NCBI GenBank assembly: GCA_030432755.1
Contig: JAUILZ010000010.1
Coordinates: 1 to 64,000 of the forward strand
Length of the DNA stretch: 64,000 nt
Direction: 5' to 3'
Origin: Gammaproteobacteria bacterium
GTDB taxonomy: Bacteria > Pseudomonadota > Gammaproteobacteria > Arenicellales > Poriferihabitantaceae
Shown here: in pieces, positions 1 through 8,927 of the stretch
Numbering within the stretch: position 1 is the first letter of the stretch
Layout of the letters: each line of letters starts with the position of its first letter
Notes under the pieces: model-generated
Told to the model about the DNA's origin: nothing
Databases searched by the model: none
Seen by the model: only the letters and a program-made list of their open reading frames with translations
Made by a program: the position numbers and the translations under genes

Positions 1-987
<987 letters not shown>

Positions 988-1108
988 GATGGCTTCGATG
1001 CGGTCAGTTTGGGTAACGGAGGCGTCGCTGAGGAGAATCAGGCGCGAGAGAGGCGATCTCCGGTTCCCATTGTAACCCAATGATATGACTGGAATATGTC
1101 TTGGATAT

Positions 1109-1169
1109 TCGGGGTGATGGAGAATTTCCCTATTGTAATCAAATCGATATTGGGCGATATTCACCCCGA
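1109..1169. repeat. 9-bp inverted repeat between ppk1 and the CNNM genes
   Basis: TCGGGGTGA at 1109-1117 is exactly complementary to TCACCCCGA at 1161-1169, with 43 nt between the arms. It lies in the 172-nt divergent region between ppk1 and the CNNM operon, which also contains several GATATT-like AT-rich words. The position suits a regulatory site, but short arms with a long loop can occur by chance. Confidence 0.3.
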
Positions 1170-1252
1170 TTCAATTTGCGGAGTGATCGCGCCAGCGATG
1201 AACGACTTGCCCGGGTCGAGTTTCGGCCTGAACCCACTATATTACTCGCGTC

Positions 1253-2818
1253 ATGCAACAGCTGCTGTCACAACTTGGCCAGTACTGGGCGTCCGTGGTC
1301 GAATTCTTCGCCTTCGACACCGCCCTGCTGTCGGAACCGGACATGGTCGTCCGGCTCTGCGTGCAGTTGTTGCTGCTCTGCGGCTCCGCGTTTTTCTCCA
1401 GTTCTGAGACCGCGCTCTTTTCGCTGTCGCGGCTCGACCTGCAACAGCTTCGCAAGGAAAAAAACCCCCGCGGCGAAACCATCCACGAACTGCTGGACCA
1501 GCCGCGTCGGCTGATCATCTCCATCCTCTCCGGCAATGAACTGATCAACATTGCCGCGTCCGTCAACATGGCGGGCATCCTGGTGACCCTGTACGGCAAC
1601 GAGAACGCCGGCTGGATCAACCTCATCGTCATGGTGCCGCTACTGCTCATCGTCGGCGAGGTGACGCCGAAGACCATCGCCGTGTCCAACCCGGTGCGCT
1701 ACAGTTCGCGCATCGTGGCGGTGCCGATGAAGCTCTGGGTGGAGCTGATCTCGCCGGTGATCTGGATCATCCGCGGCATCGCCGATCGCATCACGACCTG
1801 GGTGGTGGGCGAGGCGAAGACCGCGGACAACATCCTCCAGGTCGACGAGTTCCTCACGTTGGTGGAGCAGGTATCCCAGGAGGGCGTGCTCGACGCCACC
1901 GAGCGCGCGCTGATCTACAACCTGCTGGACGCCGGTGAGACCGAGATCGTCGAGGTGATGACGCCGCGCACCCAGATGGCCTTCGTCAACTACGACATGC
2001 CGTTCCCCGAGGTGGTGGAGCGATTCATCTCCTACCGCCATCCGCGGGTACCGGTGTTCAAGACCCATCGCGACAACCTCGTCGGCTTCCTCCACGCCGA
2101 GGACATCCTGCGCCTGGTGCTGGACGACGAGGACGTGGAGAAGATGACCATCGAGGACGTCATGCATCCGCCGGTGGTGGTGCCGCTCACGAAGAAGGTG
2201 GACGAGATGTTCGACTTTTTCCAGGAGCACCGGGTGCGTGCCGCCGCGTGCCTGAACGAGTTCGGCGGGGTGGACGGCTTCATCACCATGCGCGGCGTGC
2301 TGAGCTACATCTTCGGCGATATCAGCGGTGGTACCCCGGCCACCGCGAAGCTGTACGCGGAGAAGGACATCAACGTCTACGACGTACCCGGCGAGATGCG
2401 CCTCACGGACTTCGACGACCTCACCAACTTCGGCATCTGGGATCCGCGCATGACCACCATCGGCGGGGTGGCCTTCCGCCACCTCGACCGCCTGCCGCAG
2501 GTTGGCGACCGGGTGGAATTCGATGACATCCAGATGGAGGTCCTGGAGATGAACGAGCACCGCATCGCCAAGGTGCGCGTCGCCCAGGGCGTCGACCTCG
2601 AGGACCTCGAGGACGAAACCGAGGTCCATGTCACCGAGCAGGAGGATCTCAAGGACGAGATCATCAGCGACCGCCCCGAGGTGGAGGAACCCGAGGAGGG
2701 CGTCGACGAGGAACTGGAGATCGTCGGTGAGGATGCGGAGGACCAGTTCGAGGAAGAGGACGAAGGCCCGGAAAACCCCGAGCAACCGGACAAACCCCGC
2801 ACAGGTACCGATTCATGA
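1253..2818 (+). CDS. CNNM/CorC-family membrane protein with acidic tail
   Basis: Hemolysin/CorC (CNNM) family proteins carry an N-terminal DUF21 membrane domain, a CBS pair and a CorC/HlyC C-terminal domain; members are linked to Mg2+/divalent-cation export. Here residues about 30-190 hold the DUF21 segments, with an SSSETALFS loop and LLLIVGEVTPK. Residues about 230-345 look like the CBS pair (VMTPRTQMA, then a LNEFGGVDGFI segment), followed by the CorC_HlyC domain to about 440. The last 75 residues are strongly acidic and low in complexity, which is longer than usual. The stop overlaps the next gene's start (ATGA), so the two paralogues are probably translationally coupled. Confidence 0.88.
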   Translation: MQQLLSQLGQYWASVVEFFAFDTALLSEPDMVVRLCVQLLLLCGSAFFSSSETALFSLSRLDLQQLRKEKNPRGETIHELLDQPRRLIISILSGNELINIAASVNMAGILVTLYGNENAGWINLIVMVPLLLIVGEVTPKTIAVSNPVRYSSRIVAVPMKLWVELISPVIWIIRGIADRITTWVVGEAKTADNILQVDEFLTLVEQVSQEGVLDATERALIYNLLDAGETEIVEVMTPRTQMAFVNYDMPFPEVVERFISYRHPRVPVFKTHRDNLVGFLHAEDILRLVLDDEDVEKMTIEDVMHPPVVVPLTKKVDEMFDFFQEHRVRAAACLNEFGGVDGFITMRGVLSYIFGDISGGTPATAKLYAEKDINVYDVPGEMRLTDFDDLTNFGIWDPRMTTIGGVAFRHLDRLPQVGDRVEFDDIQMEVLEMNEHRIAKVRVAQGVDLEDLEDETEVHVTEQEDLKDEIISDRPEVEEPEEGVDEELEIVGEDAEDQFEEEDEGPENPEQPDKPRTGTDS

Positions 2819-4077
2819 CCGTCATCCTGATCATCCTGCTGATCGTGGTGCTACTGATCCTGAAGGGGTTTTTCTCGGGTTCGGAGATCGCCCTGGTGAA
2901 CTGCGACAAGGTGAAGCTGAACGCGCGTGCGAACCAGGGCCACAAGGGGGCGCGCGAGGTACTGCGCCTGTTCAAGACGCCGGAGGTGATGCTCGGCACC
3001 ACCCTGGTGGGGACCAACATCGCTACCGTGTCCCTCACCACCCTGGCCACCATCCTGTTCATCAACCTGTTTGGTGACGGTGGGGAGTTGTGGGCGTTCA
3101 TCGTCTTCACGCCGCTGCTGCTGATCCTCGGCGAGATCGTGCCGAAGAGCATCTTCCAGCAGAAGTCGGATGTGATAGCGCCGGTGGCGATCTACCCGCT
3201 GCGGGTGTTCTCGCTGCTGTTCTCGCCGGTGATCTTCGTGGTCTCCCGTATCGCGCGGGTGTTCGCGCGCATCTTCGGTGGCGGCAAGGTGGAGCAGAAC
3301 CTGTTCATGACCCGGGAGCAGATCCGCAGCGTGGTGGAGATGACGGAGATGACCTCCGAGCTTGACGCCTTCGACCGCAGCCGGATCAAGCGCGTGATCC
3401 GCTTCGGTGAGACCACGGTGGGCGAGGCGATGATCCCGATCAGCGAGGTCACCGCGATCGAAAAAAACCGCAACATCCTGCGCGCCATGGCCTCGGTGCG
3501 CCGCTACGGCTTCAACCGCCTGCCGGTGTACGACGGCAACATCAGCAACATCATCGGCGTCGCCACGCTCACCACCTGGGATCTCATGGACCGCGAGCTG
3601 CCGAAGAAGCAGCTTTCCGAGCTGATTCAGCCGGCCTACTACGTGCTCCAGTTCCAGACCATCGACCAGCTCCTGCCGGTGCTGAGGAAGCGCAACGACC
3701 ACATGGCGGTGGTAGTGGACGAGTTCGGCTCCGCCATCGGCATCATCACCATGGAGGACATCGTCGAGGAGGTGGTCGGCGATATCGACGTCGGCTACGA
3801 CTTCGAGGAGTACATGCCGCGCCGCCGCCACAGCCACGAGAAGCTCGGCAATGGCGCCTACATGATCGATTCCCGGCTGTCGGTGTCCGACGTGAACGAT
3901 CTCCTCGACATCAGCCTGAACACCAAGGGCAGCCACACCATCGGCGGACTGGTGATGTCCATCCTCGGCCACATTCCCGTCCAGGGCGAGGAGATCGTCG
4001 AGGAGGGCTACCGCTTCATCATCGACTCCACCACCGACCGCGCGATCCAGAAGCTGCGGGTGGAGCCGGTATCCTGA
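2815..4077 (+). CDS. CNNM/CorC-family membrane protein, second paralogue
   Basis: This is a second DUF21-CBS-CorC_HlyC protein of 420 residues, near the common length for the family. Residues 1-25 form a hydrophobic helix followed by the FFSGSEIALVN loop. LLLILGEIVPKS marks the end of the membrane domain. Residues about 195-320 hold two CBS repeats (EAMIPISEVTAIE, and VVVDEFGSAIGIITMEDIVEEVVGDI, which is split here only for description). The C-terminus is a CorC_HlyC domain. It starts inside the last codons of the upstream paralogue. Tandem CNNM pairs could form heterodimers; that is inference. Cation specificity cannot be read from the sequence. Confidence 0.88.
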   Translation: MTVILIILLIVVLLILKGFFSGSEIALVNCDKVKLNARANQGHKGAREVLRLFKTPEVMLGTTLVGTNIATVSLTTLATILFINLFGDGGELWAFIVFTPLLLILGEIVPKSIFQQKSDVIAPVAIYPLRVFSLLFSPVIFVVSRIARVFARIFGGGKVEQNLFMTREQIRSVVEMTEMTSELDAFDRSRIKRVIRFGETTVGEAMIPISEVTAIEKNRNILRAMASVRRYGFNRLPVYDGNISNIIGVATLTTWDLMDRELPKKQLSELIQPAYYVLQFQTIDQLLPVLRKRNDHMAVVVDEFGSAIGIITMEDIVEEVVGDIDVGYDFEEYMPRRRHSHEKLGNGAYMIDSRLSVSDVNDLLDISLNTKGSHTIGGLVMSILGHIPVQGEEIVEEGYRFIIDSTTDRAIQKLRVEPVS

Positions 4078-4093
4078 TCCACGGGAACGCGAC

Positions 4094-4729
4094 TTGCTCG
4101 AACAGGAACTGAAGTTCACCGTGGCGGACGCCGCGGTGCTGGACGAGGTGCTGGGATCGAGCCTGATCGGCTCGCTGGTGGAAGGCGATACCGATCCGCC
4201 CGCGGAACGCTTCCACGCGGTGTACTACGACACCCCGGACAGCCACCTCGAAGTTTTGAGATGCTCCCTGCGCGCCCGCCGCGAGGGCATGCGGTTCCGC
4301 GCGGCGCTCAAGTTGCCCGGTACGCTGGTTGATGGACTGTCTCAGCGTGAGGAATACGAGGCCGATATCGACCGGTGGCCGGCTTCGGTGGCCGATCTGC
4401 CGGGCGGAGAGTTTCGACGGCGCGTGGAGGAATTGATTCCCGCTGACAGTTCGCTCGTCCCGCGCATCGAGGTCGACATGCTTCGCAGGGTGGTGCACCT
4501 GTCCGCCGGCAGCAGCCAGGTGGAACTGGTGCTCGACGAGGGCGAGATACGCGCGGGGGGCAGGCAGGCGGCTCTGTGCGAGATCGAACTGGAACTGATG
4601 CGCGGCGACGTGGCGGACGTGCTCGAACTCGGCGCCGAACTGGAGCGGGCCTTTCCGCTCAGGCGTTCGTTGCTGAGCAAGCATGCCATCGGCATATCCC
4701 TGCTGGGGGAGGCGCATGACGCCGATTAA
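4094..4729 (+). CDS. CYTH-domain protein (triphosphatase-like)
   Basis: CYTH proteins fold as a tunnel that binds triphosphorylated substrates and metal ions; bacterial members include inorganic triphosphatases and class IV adenylate cyclases. The protein begins LEQELKF, the ExExK signature of the family. Alternating charged strands follow (RARREGMRFRAALK, and CEIELELMRGD near the C-terminus). The length of 211 residues fits a CYTH domain without the CHAD domain often attached. The start is a TTG at 4094, 16 nt after the CNNM stop. The last codons overlap the ampD start. Whether it hydrolyses tripolyphosphate or another triphosphate is not decidable here. Confidence 0.8.
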   Translation: MLEQELKFTVADAAVLDEVLGSSLIGSLVEGDTDPPAERFHAVYYDTPDSHLEVLRCSLRARREGMRFRAALKLPGTLVDGLSQREEYEADIDRWPASVADLPGGEFRRRVEELIPADSSLVPRIEVDMLRRVVHLSAGSSQVELVLDEGEIRAGGRQAALCEIELELMRGDVADVLELGAELERAFPLRRSLLSKHAIGISLLGEAHDAD

Positions 4730-5273
4730 GGAGGGGCTGATCCACGGTGTCGCCCAGGTTCCGTCCCCCAACTGCGACGGGCGGCCGGAAGGCACCGTGG
4801 TGGACACCCTGGTGATCCACGCCATCAGCCTGCCACCGGATGAATTCGGCGGCGGCCACGTGCAGGAACTGTTCTGTAACGGACTCGACCCTTCGGCCCA
4901 TCCCTATTTCGCCGAGATCTCCGACCTCCGGGTGTCCTCCCATTTCCTGGTGGAGCGGGACGGAACGGTAACCCAGTTCGTTCCGCTTGGAGCCCGCGCC
5001 TGGCATGCTGGCGAGTCCAGATTCCGCGGCCGAGACAAGGTCAATGACTTTTCCGTTGGGGTGGAACTGGAGGGCTGTGACAGCGAGCCTTTCACCGAGG
5101 CCCAGTACGCCGCCCTGGCAGACCTCACGCGCAGGATTCGCCAGGCCTGTCCCGCCATCACCATCGACCGGATCACTGGCCACGGTGATATCGCGCCGGG
5201 GAGAAAGACCGACCCCGGTCCGTGCTTCGACTGGCGGCGTTATCTCGCGGAGCTGGCGGGCGGGGAGGGCTGA
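4716..5273 (+). CDS. ampD: 1,6-anhydro-N-acetylmuramyl-L-alanine amidase AmpD
   Basis: AmpD is a cytosolic zinc amidase that removes the peptide from anhydro-muropeptides during cell-wall recycling. The 185-residue protein has the Amidase_2 fold with zinc ligands visible: His in LVIHAISLPP, then His and Asp in GHGDIAPGRKTDPG. No signal peptide is present, as expected for cytosolic AmpD. The start at ATG 4716 is chosen over an upstream in-frame ATG at 4683 because GGGGGAGG sits just ahead of it and the protein then begins MTPIKEGLI. It overlaps the CYTH gene by 14 nt and converges on prk. Confidence 0.9.
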   Translation: MTPIKEGLIHGVAQVPSPNCDGRPEGTVVDTLVIHAISLPPDEFGGGHVQELFCNGLDPSAHPYFAEISDLRVSSHFLVERDGTVTQFVPLGARAWHAGESRFRGRDKVNDFSVGVELEGCDSEPFTEAQYAALADLTRRIRQACPAITIDRITGHGDIAPGRKTDPGPCFDWRRYLAELAGGEG

Positions 5274-5306
5274 GCCCGTTTTTCCGGCAATGGACCGGTC
5301 AGGCGC

Positions 5307-6197
5307 TCAGCTCCGCCGATCCAGCAACCACTCCAGGATCGGCCCGAAGATCAGCTCGATGGCGAAGCCCATCTTGCCGCCCGGCACAACAATGGTGTTG
5401 CGCCGCGACATGAAAGATCCATGGATCATCGCCAGCAGCCACTGGAAGTCGATGCCGAAGCGGCCGACGTCACGAAAGCGGATGACGACGAAGCTCTCGT
5501 CCAGGGTCGGGATGTCGCGGGCGATAAATGGATTTGATGTATCCACGGTGGCCACCCGCTGGAAATTGATGTCCGTGCGGGAGAACTGCGGGGTGATGTA
5601 CTTCACGTAGTCCGGCATGCGCCGGAGGATGGTGGCGAGGATGTCCTCGATGTCGTGGCCGCGCTCGTACTTGTCGCGGTGCATCTTCTGGATCCACTCC
5701 AGGTTGACGATGGGCACCACGCCGACGCCAATGTCCACGTGCTGGGCGACATCGTGGTTGTCGCATTTCACCAGCCCGTGGAGCCCCTCGTAGAACAGCA
5801 TGTCGGTGTCTTCCGGGATGTCCTCGTAGGGGGTGAATTCCCCAGGGTTCAGGTCGAGGCCGAAGCGCTTGCCCTGGTAGCGTGCCTCGTAGTGGTCGTG
5901 GAGGTAGTAGCGATAGCGCCCGGTTCCATTTTTACCATAATTTTCAAAAAGTTCTTCCAGTGACTTAAAGTCGTTTCCTTCCGGTCCAAAATGGCTGAGG
6001 TGGCCACCTTTCTCCGCCGCGCCCTCGCCCAGCAGGCGGTCGAATTCCTCCCGGGTATGGCGGTGAAAACAGTCGCCACTGACGAAGGCCGCGCGGATAC
6101 GGTCGCGGCGAAAGATGTGATCGAACGCGTTCTTGACGGTGGTGGTGCCGGCCCCGGAGGACCCGGTGATGGCGAGGATGGGATGCTGGCGTGACAT
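5307..6197 (-). CDS. prk: Phosphoribulokinase
   Basis: Phosphoribulokinase makes ribulose-1,5-bisphosphate, the CO2 acceptor of the Calvin cycle. The 296-residue length and the N-terminal P-loop (GSSGAGTTTV at about residues 12-21) match the bacterial class I enzyme. A SGDCFHRHTREEFDR segment follows, and a LFYEGLHGL segment contains the Walker B-like acidic residue. No Rubisco genes are in the window. The gene is transcribed divergently from a CbbR-type regulator with 174 nt between them, the standard arrangement for Calvin-cycle control. Confidence 0.93.
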   Translation of the reverse strand: MSRQHPILAITGSSGAGTTTVKNAFDHIFRRDRIRAAFVSGDCFHRHTREEFDRLLGEGAAEKGGHLSHFGPEGNDFKSLEELFENYGKNGTGRYRYYLHDHYEARYQGKRFGLDLNPGEFTPYEDIPEDTDMLFYEGLHGLVKCDNHDVAQHVDIGVGVVPIVNLEWIQKMHRDKYERGHDIEDILATILRRMPDYVKYITPQFSRTDINFQRVATVDTSNPFIARDIPTLDESFVVIRFRDVGRFGIDFQWLLAMIHGSFMSRRNTIVVPGGKMGFAIELIFGPILEWLLDRRS

Positions 6198-6295
6198 CGC
6201 GGCGTTATCTGCGCGGATTTATCTAGTTATGAAGTGCAGTGTACCCCGATGCCGTGGCCACAGGTAGCGCGGAGCGGACTTTGCGAAGAATTGCT

Positions 6296-6326
6296 TTGAC
6301 AATCCATAAGGCGAATCTGATATATT
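6296..6326 (+). promoter_or_regulatory. Probable sigma70 promoter of cbbR
   Basis: TTGACA at 6296-6301 is followed 17 nt later by GATATA (6319-6324), which overlaps TATATT (6321-6326). It lies 46 nt before the cbbR start, in the prk/cbbR divergent region. LysR-type proteins commonly bind such spacers; an AT-rich stretch around 6215-6235 is a candidate CbbR contact area but no clear site can be asserted. Confidence 0.5.
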
Positions 6327-6371
6327 CCGCGCCACTGGATAAACCAGCCTTATTGCCACCGACGCCCCACA

Positions 6372-7271
6372 ATGTCCCTGCACATCACCATGCGCCAGTT
6401 GCAGGTGTTCGAGTCCGTCGCCCGTCATCTCAGCTTCACCCGCGCCGCGGAGGAATTGCACCTGACCCAGCCGGCGGTATCGATGCAGGTCAAGCAACTC
6501 GAATCGATGATCGAACTGCCGCTGTTCGAACAGATGGGCAAGAAGGTGCACCTCACCGAGGCCGGGCGGACCATGGTGCGTCACAGCCGCACCATGATGG
6601 ACCACCTCGCGGAGATCGAGCGCGACATCAACGGCCTCAAGGGTGTCGAGGGCGGCCACCTGCGGATCTGCATCGCCTCCACGGTGAACTACTTCGCCAC
6701 CCGCCTGCTGTCGCGGTTCTGCGAGCAGTACCGCAAGGTACAGATCAGCCTCGACGTGATCAACCGCGAGGAACTGATTCGCAGACTGGAGGCTAACGAG
6801 CCCGACCTCGTGCTCATGGGCCAGCCCCCGGACGGCCTCGACGTCGAGGCGACGCCGTTCAAGGAAAACCCCCTGATCCTCATCGCCAATCCCCAGCACC
6901 CGCTGGCGAAGAAGAAGCGGATCCGCATCGACCGCCTGGGTGAGGAGACCTTCGTCATGCGCGAGCCCGGCTCCGGCACCCGCTCGGCGATGATGCGCCT
7001 CTTCGACCAGCACGGCGTGCGCCCCGGTCACAGTATCCAGCTCTCCAGCAACGAGACCATCAAGCAGAGCGTCGAGGCCGGCCTCGGCCTCGCCGTGGTC
7101 TCCGCCCACACCGTGGAACTGGAACTGGAGGCCGGCCGGCTGGTCTCCCTGGACGTCCAGCACTTCCCCCTGGTCCGCCAGTGGTACGTCTGCTACCGCC
7201 GCGGCAAGCGCCTCACCCCCACCGCCCAGGTGTTCCTGGACTTTGTCATCCAGGAGGGAAGAAACGTCTAG
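6372..7271 (+). CDS. cbbR: LysR-type transcriptional regulator, CbbR-like
   Basis: CbbR activates Calvin-cycle operons in response to metabolites. The 299-residue protein has a LysR winged helix-turn-helix at residues about 5-64 (RQLQVFESVARHLSFTRAAE, then LTQPAVSMQVKQLE). An effector-binding domain follows to the C-terminus. The call as CbbR rather than another LysR rests on divergent placement next to prk and on the general CbbR-like N-terminus. The start at ATG 6372 gives the normal LysR N-terminus. The tRNA-Phe gene follows about 100 nt downstream in the same direction. Confidence 0.85.
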   Translation: MSLHITMRQLQVFESVARHLSFTRAAEELHLTQPAVSMQVKQLESMIELPLFEQMGKKVHLTEAGRTMVRHSRTMMDHLAEIERDINGLKGVEGGHLRICIASTVNYFATRLLSRFCEQYRKVQISLDVINREELIRRLEANEPDLVLMGQPPDGLDVEATPFKENPLILIANPQHPLAKKKRIRIDRLGEETFVMREPGSGTRSAMMRLFDQHGVRPGHSIQLSSNETIKQSVEAGLGLAVVSAHTVELELEAGRLVSLDVQHFPLVRQWYVCYRRGKRLTPTAQVFLDFVIQEGRNV

Positions 7272-7373
7272 CAGGCCGAGCTCCGAAGGCCATCAGACCA
7301 TCGGCGCCGCCAATTTTCTTGACTAATCCGGGCCGCTGTTTTCTAATTGCGCCCTTCGTTTTTCCCACCTCCT

Positions 7374-7449
7374 GGCCAGGTAGCTCAGTCGGTAGAGCAG
7401 GGGACTGAAAATCCCCGTGTCGGCAGTTCGATTCTGTCCCTGGCCACCA
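7374..7449 (+). tRNA. tRNA-Phe (anticodon GAA)
   Basis: The 76-nt sequence folds as a cloverleaf: acceptor GGCCAGG pairs with CCTGGCC, D-arm GCTC/GAGC, anticodon arm GGGGA/TCCCC with loop CTGAAAA, T-arm GGCAG/CTGTC with TTCGATT loop, then A and an encoded CCA. The anticodon is GAA. Its 3' 45 nt are repeated exactly at 10787-10831, so the gene is probably an integration site that was rebuilt intact on this side. Confidence 0.97.
7405..7449. repeat. Left attachment-like repeat in the 3' part of tRNA-Phe
   Basis: These 45 bases, from the anticodon loop to the encoded CCA, are identical to 10787-10831. After the match, two bases differ and then AAATCAA is shared again. A tRNA 3' end duplicated downstream is the classic footprint of site-specific integration by a tyrosine recombinase. 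Confidence 0.85.
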
Positions 7450-7473
7450 CTAAATCAAGTCCGCGACAAAAAC

Positions 7474-7767
7474 TCACGGCAGGTTCTTTTCAACAGCCAT
7501 GCCGGGCCCCAGGATGCGTACTATCAGTATTCTGGTATTGGCTGGTTTGTAATAGATAGAGTGTTGCTTGTGGATGAATCTCCTGTACCTGACCCGGAGA
7601 CCGGAGATATCCAGTCCGATTTCGGGGTGCTCGGCAAGTCGGTTCAGGCATTCTTCGAGGGAGTCGAAATACGTATCCGCCTGGGCCTCTCCAAATTCTG
7701 TGTAGGTGTATCGATAAATCTCTGCCAGGTCTTCGTCCGCCGCCTGGCTGAGTGTGTAATCAGGCAC
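7474..7767 (-). CDS. parE: ParE/RelE-superfamily toxin
   Basis: ParE toxins are small RelE-fold proteins that poison DNA gyrase. The 97-residue protein has the family pattern: SQAADEDLAEIYRYTYTEFG at the N-terminus, a central SLEECLNRLAEHPEIG helix, and a C-terminal RILIVRILG strand. It starts with GTG at 7767 and overlaps the upstream antitoxin gene by 8 nt, so production is coupled to the antitoxin. The gene ends 25 nt from the tRNA repeat, making it the outermost cargo gene on this side. Gyrase targeting is assumed from the family. Confidence 0.88.
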   Translation of the reverse strand: MPDYTLSQAADEDLAEIYRYTYTEFGEAQADTYFDSLEECLNRLAEHPEIGLDISGLRVRYRRFIHKQHSIYYKPANTRILIVRILGPGMAVEKNLP

Positions 7768-7993
7768 GCTTGAGTCGCCGTTTTGTCTGCCTGGCGATAT
7801 CGCTCACCGAGCGACGTGAGACGCCGCTTTTCTCTCCTTCCATCAGCGCAAGCCTGAGCGTGTATCGATGTCTCTGGTCGTGCCGGATCAGATCACGAAT
7901 ATAGTCGCTGGCATTGGAATATTCCCCAGCTGCTACCTGGGCATCGATCCATTCGCGCATGCTGTCAGGCATGGAAACATTCAGTGTGGCCAT
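7760..7993 (-). CDS. parD: ParD-family antitoxin
   Basis: ParD antitoxins bind ParE and autoregulate the operon through a ribbon-helix-helix domain. The protein starts MATLNVSMPDSMREWIDAQV, the typical N-terminus, and continues with NASDYIRDLIRHD. The C-terminal half is basic and likely wraps the toxin. ATG 7993 is preferred over an upstream ATG at 8020 because it begins exactly at the conserved ribbon strand. It precedes and overlaps parE. Confidence 0.88.
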   Translation of the reverse strand: MATLNVSMPDSMREWIDAQVAAGEYSNASDYIRDLIRHDQRHRYTLRLALMEGEKSGVSRRSVSDIARQTKRRLKRA

Positions 7994-8318
7994 GGTGAAG
8001 CTCAATTGTTTATATGGCAAATATTAGCAAATTTTGCCATGAATTTAGGAACCGGTCTGCGAAACCCCGGCACGTACCAGAACAATTCACCGACCGTCGA
8101 AGGACAGAGTGTTGTTTTCTTCGGGATGTTGGTGCCCGCGTAATTGCTTATGTATTCCGCCAGGATTTAAGGTTTCGGTAATTTCTCGTAAGATATATAA
8201 AACTATATCATTATAATAATATGATATTAAATAATAAGTCACCTATTGAAATGTTGTAATTCAATAGATATATTTATATGTATCAAAAAATATCTTCGAC
8301 ATAGAAGTATATATCAAT
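7994..8318. promoter_or_regulatory. AT-rich divergent region between parDE and hipBA, with an inverted repeat
   Basis: About 325 nt separate the two toxin-antitoxin modules. The part from 8160 is very AT-rich. ATATCAT at 8205-8211 and ATGATAT at 8221-8227 form a 7-bp inverted repeat with a 9-nt centre, about 90 nt before hipB. HipB-type and ParD-type proteins bind such repeats at their own promoters, so this is a candidate hipBA operator. No clean -35/-10 pair stands out because the whole stretch is AT-rich. No gene is seen here. Confidence 0.4.
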
Positions 8319-8927
8319 ATGCACTACGAGATAGAAAATGTTGCCAAGACCCTAAAGGCCGCACGAGAGAGCAAGGGGCTAAGTCAGCGCGCGCTCGGCA
8401 AGAAGGCTGGCGTCCTCCAGGCCCAAATCTCCAAATTCGAGAACGGGGCGGTCGATCTTAGGCTGTCCAGCCTGATCGCCCTCGCTCGTGCCCTTGATCT
8501 GGAGCTTGCTCTCGTGCCGCGCAAGGTGACACCCGCCGTCCAGTCAATTATCAAAAGTAGCGAAAGACCGGCTGTAACGCGCAGCGACGAACAGCGCCGT
8601 ACGCAAAACGCCCTTGTCAATCTTCAAAAGACACTCGACAACGTCACCAAGCTAAAGCCCGAAGTCAAAGAGTTGGCCCAGCTTGCGCGTTATGCCCGCG
8701 ACTTCGAGCGCTTCCAGATCGCTTTGCCCGATACAAAGATATTTCAAAATGCAAACAAGGCCATTGAACAGTTCAAAAAGGATGCGGAGAACCTGAACAA
8801 GATTCGCGACTCTCTTGCACAGTTTGAGAGTTTGCGCAACAAGCTTGCGCACGCTTACATTGATCCAGAAGCGCTAAAGCCGATACGCCCTGCCTACAAC
8901 CTCGATGAGGATGATGGCGATGGCTGA
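8319..8927 (+). CDS. hipB: HipB-like antitoxin/repressor with long C-terminal extension
   Basis: The N-terminal 70 residues are a Cro/C1-type helix-turn-helix (LKAARESKGLSQRALGKKAG, then QISKFENG), as in HipB, which represses hipBA and neutralises HipA. The protein is 202 residues, more than twice the length of E. coli HipB (88). The extra part, residues about 75-190, is rich in charged and Leu/Ile residues and reads as long helices, possibly a coiled coil; the C-terminus is acidic (DEDDGDG). The function of this extension is not known. The hipA start lies inside the last codons. Confidence 0.82.
   Translation: MHYEIENVAKTLKAARESKGLSQRALGKKAGVLQAQISKFENGAVDLRLSSLIALARALDLELALVPRKVTPAVQSIIKSSERPAVTRSDEQRRTQNALVNLQKTLDNVTKLKPEVKELAQLARYARDFERFQIALPDTKIFQNANKAIEQFKKDAENLNKIRDSLAQFESLRNKLAHAYIDPEALKPIRPAYNLDEDDGDG

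Noticed and set aside
1640-4119. Long antisense frames opposite the two CNNM genes
   Set aside because: The plus strand encodes clear DUF21-CBS-CorC proteins with an ATGA junction, while the antisense products show no domain.
7347-7559. Frames across tRNA-Phe on the plus strand
   Set aside because: They cover the tRNA gene and have no protein features.
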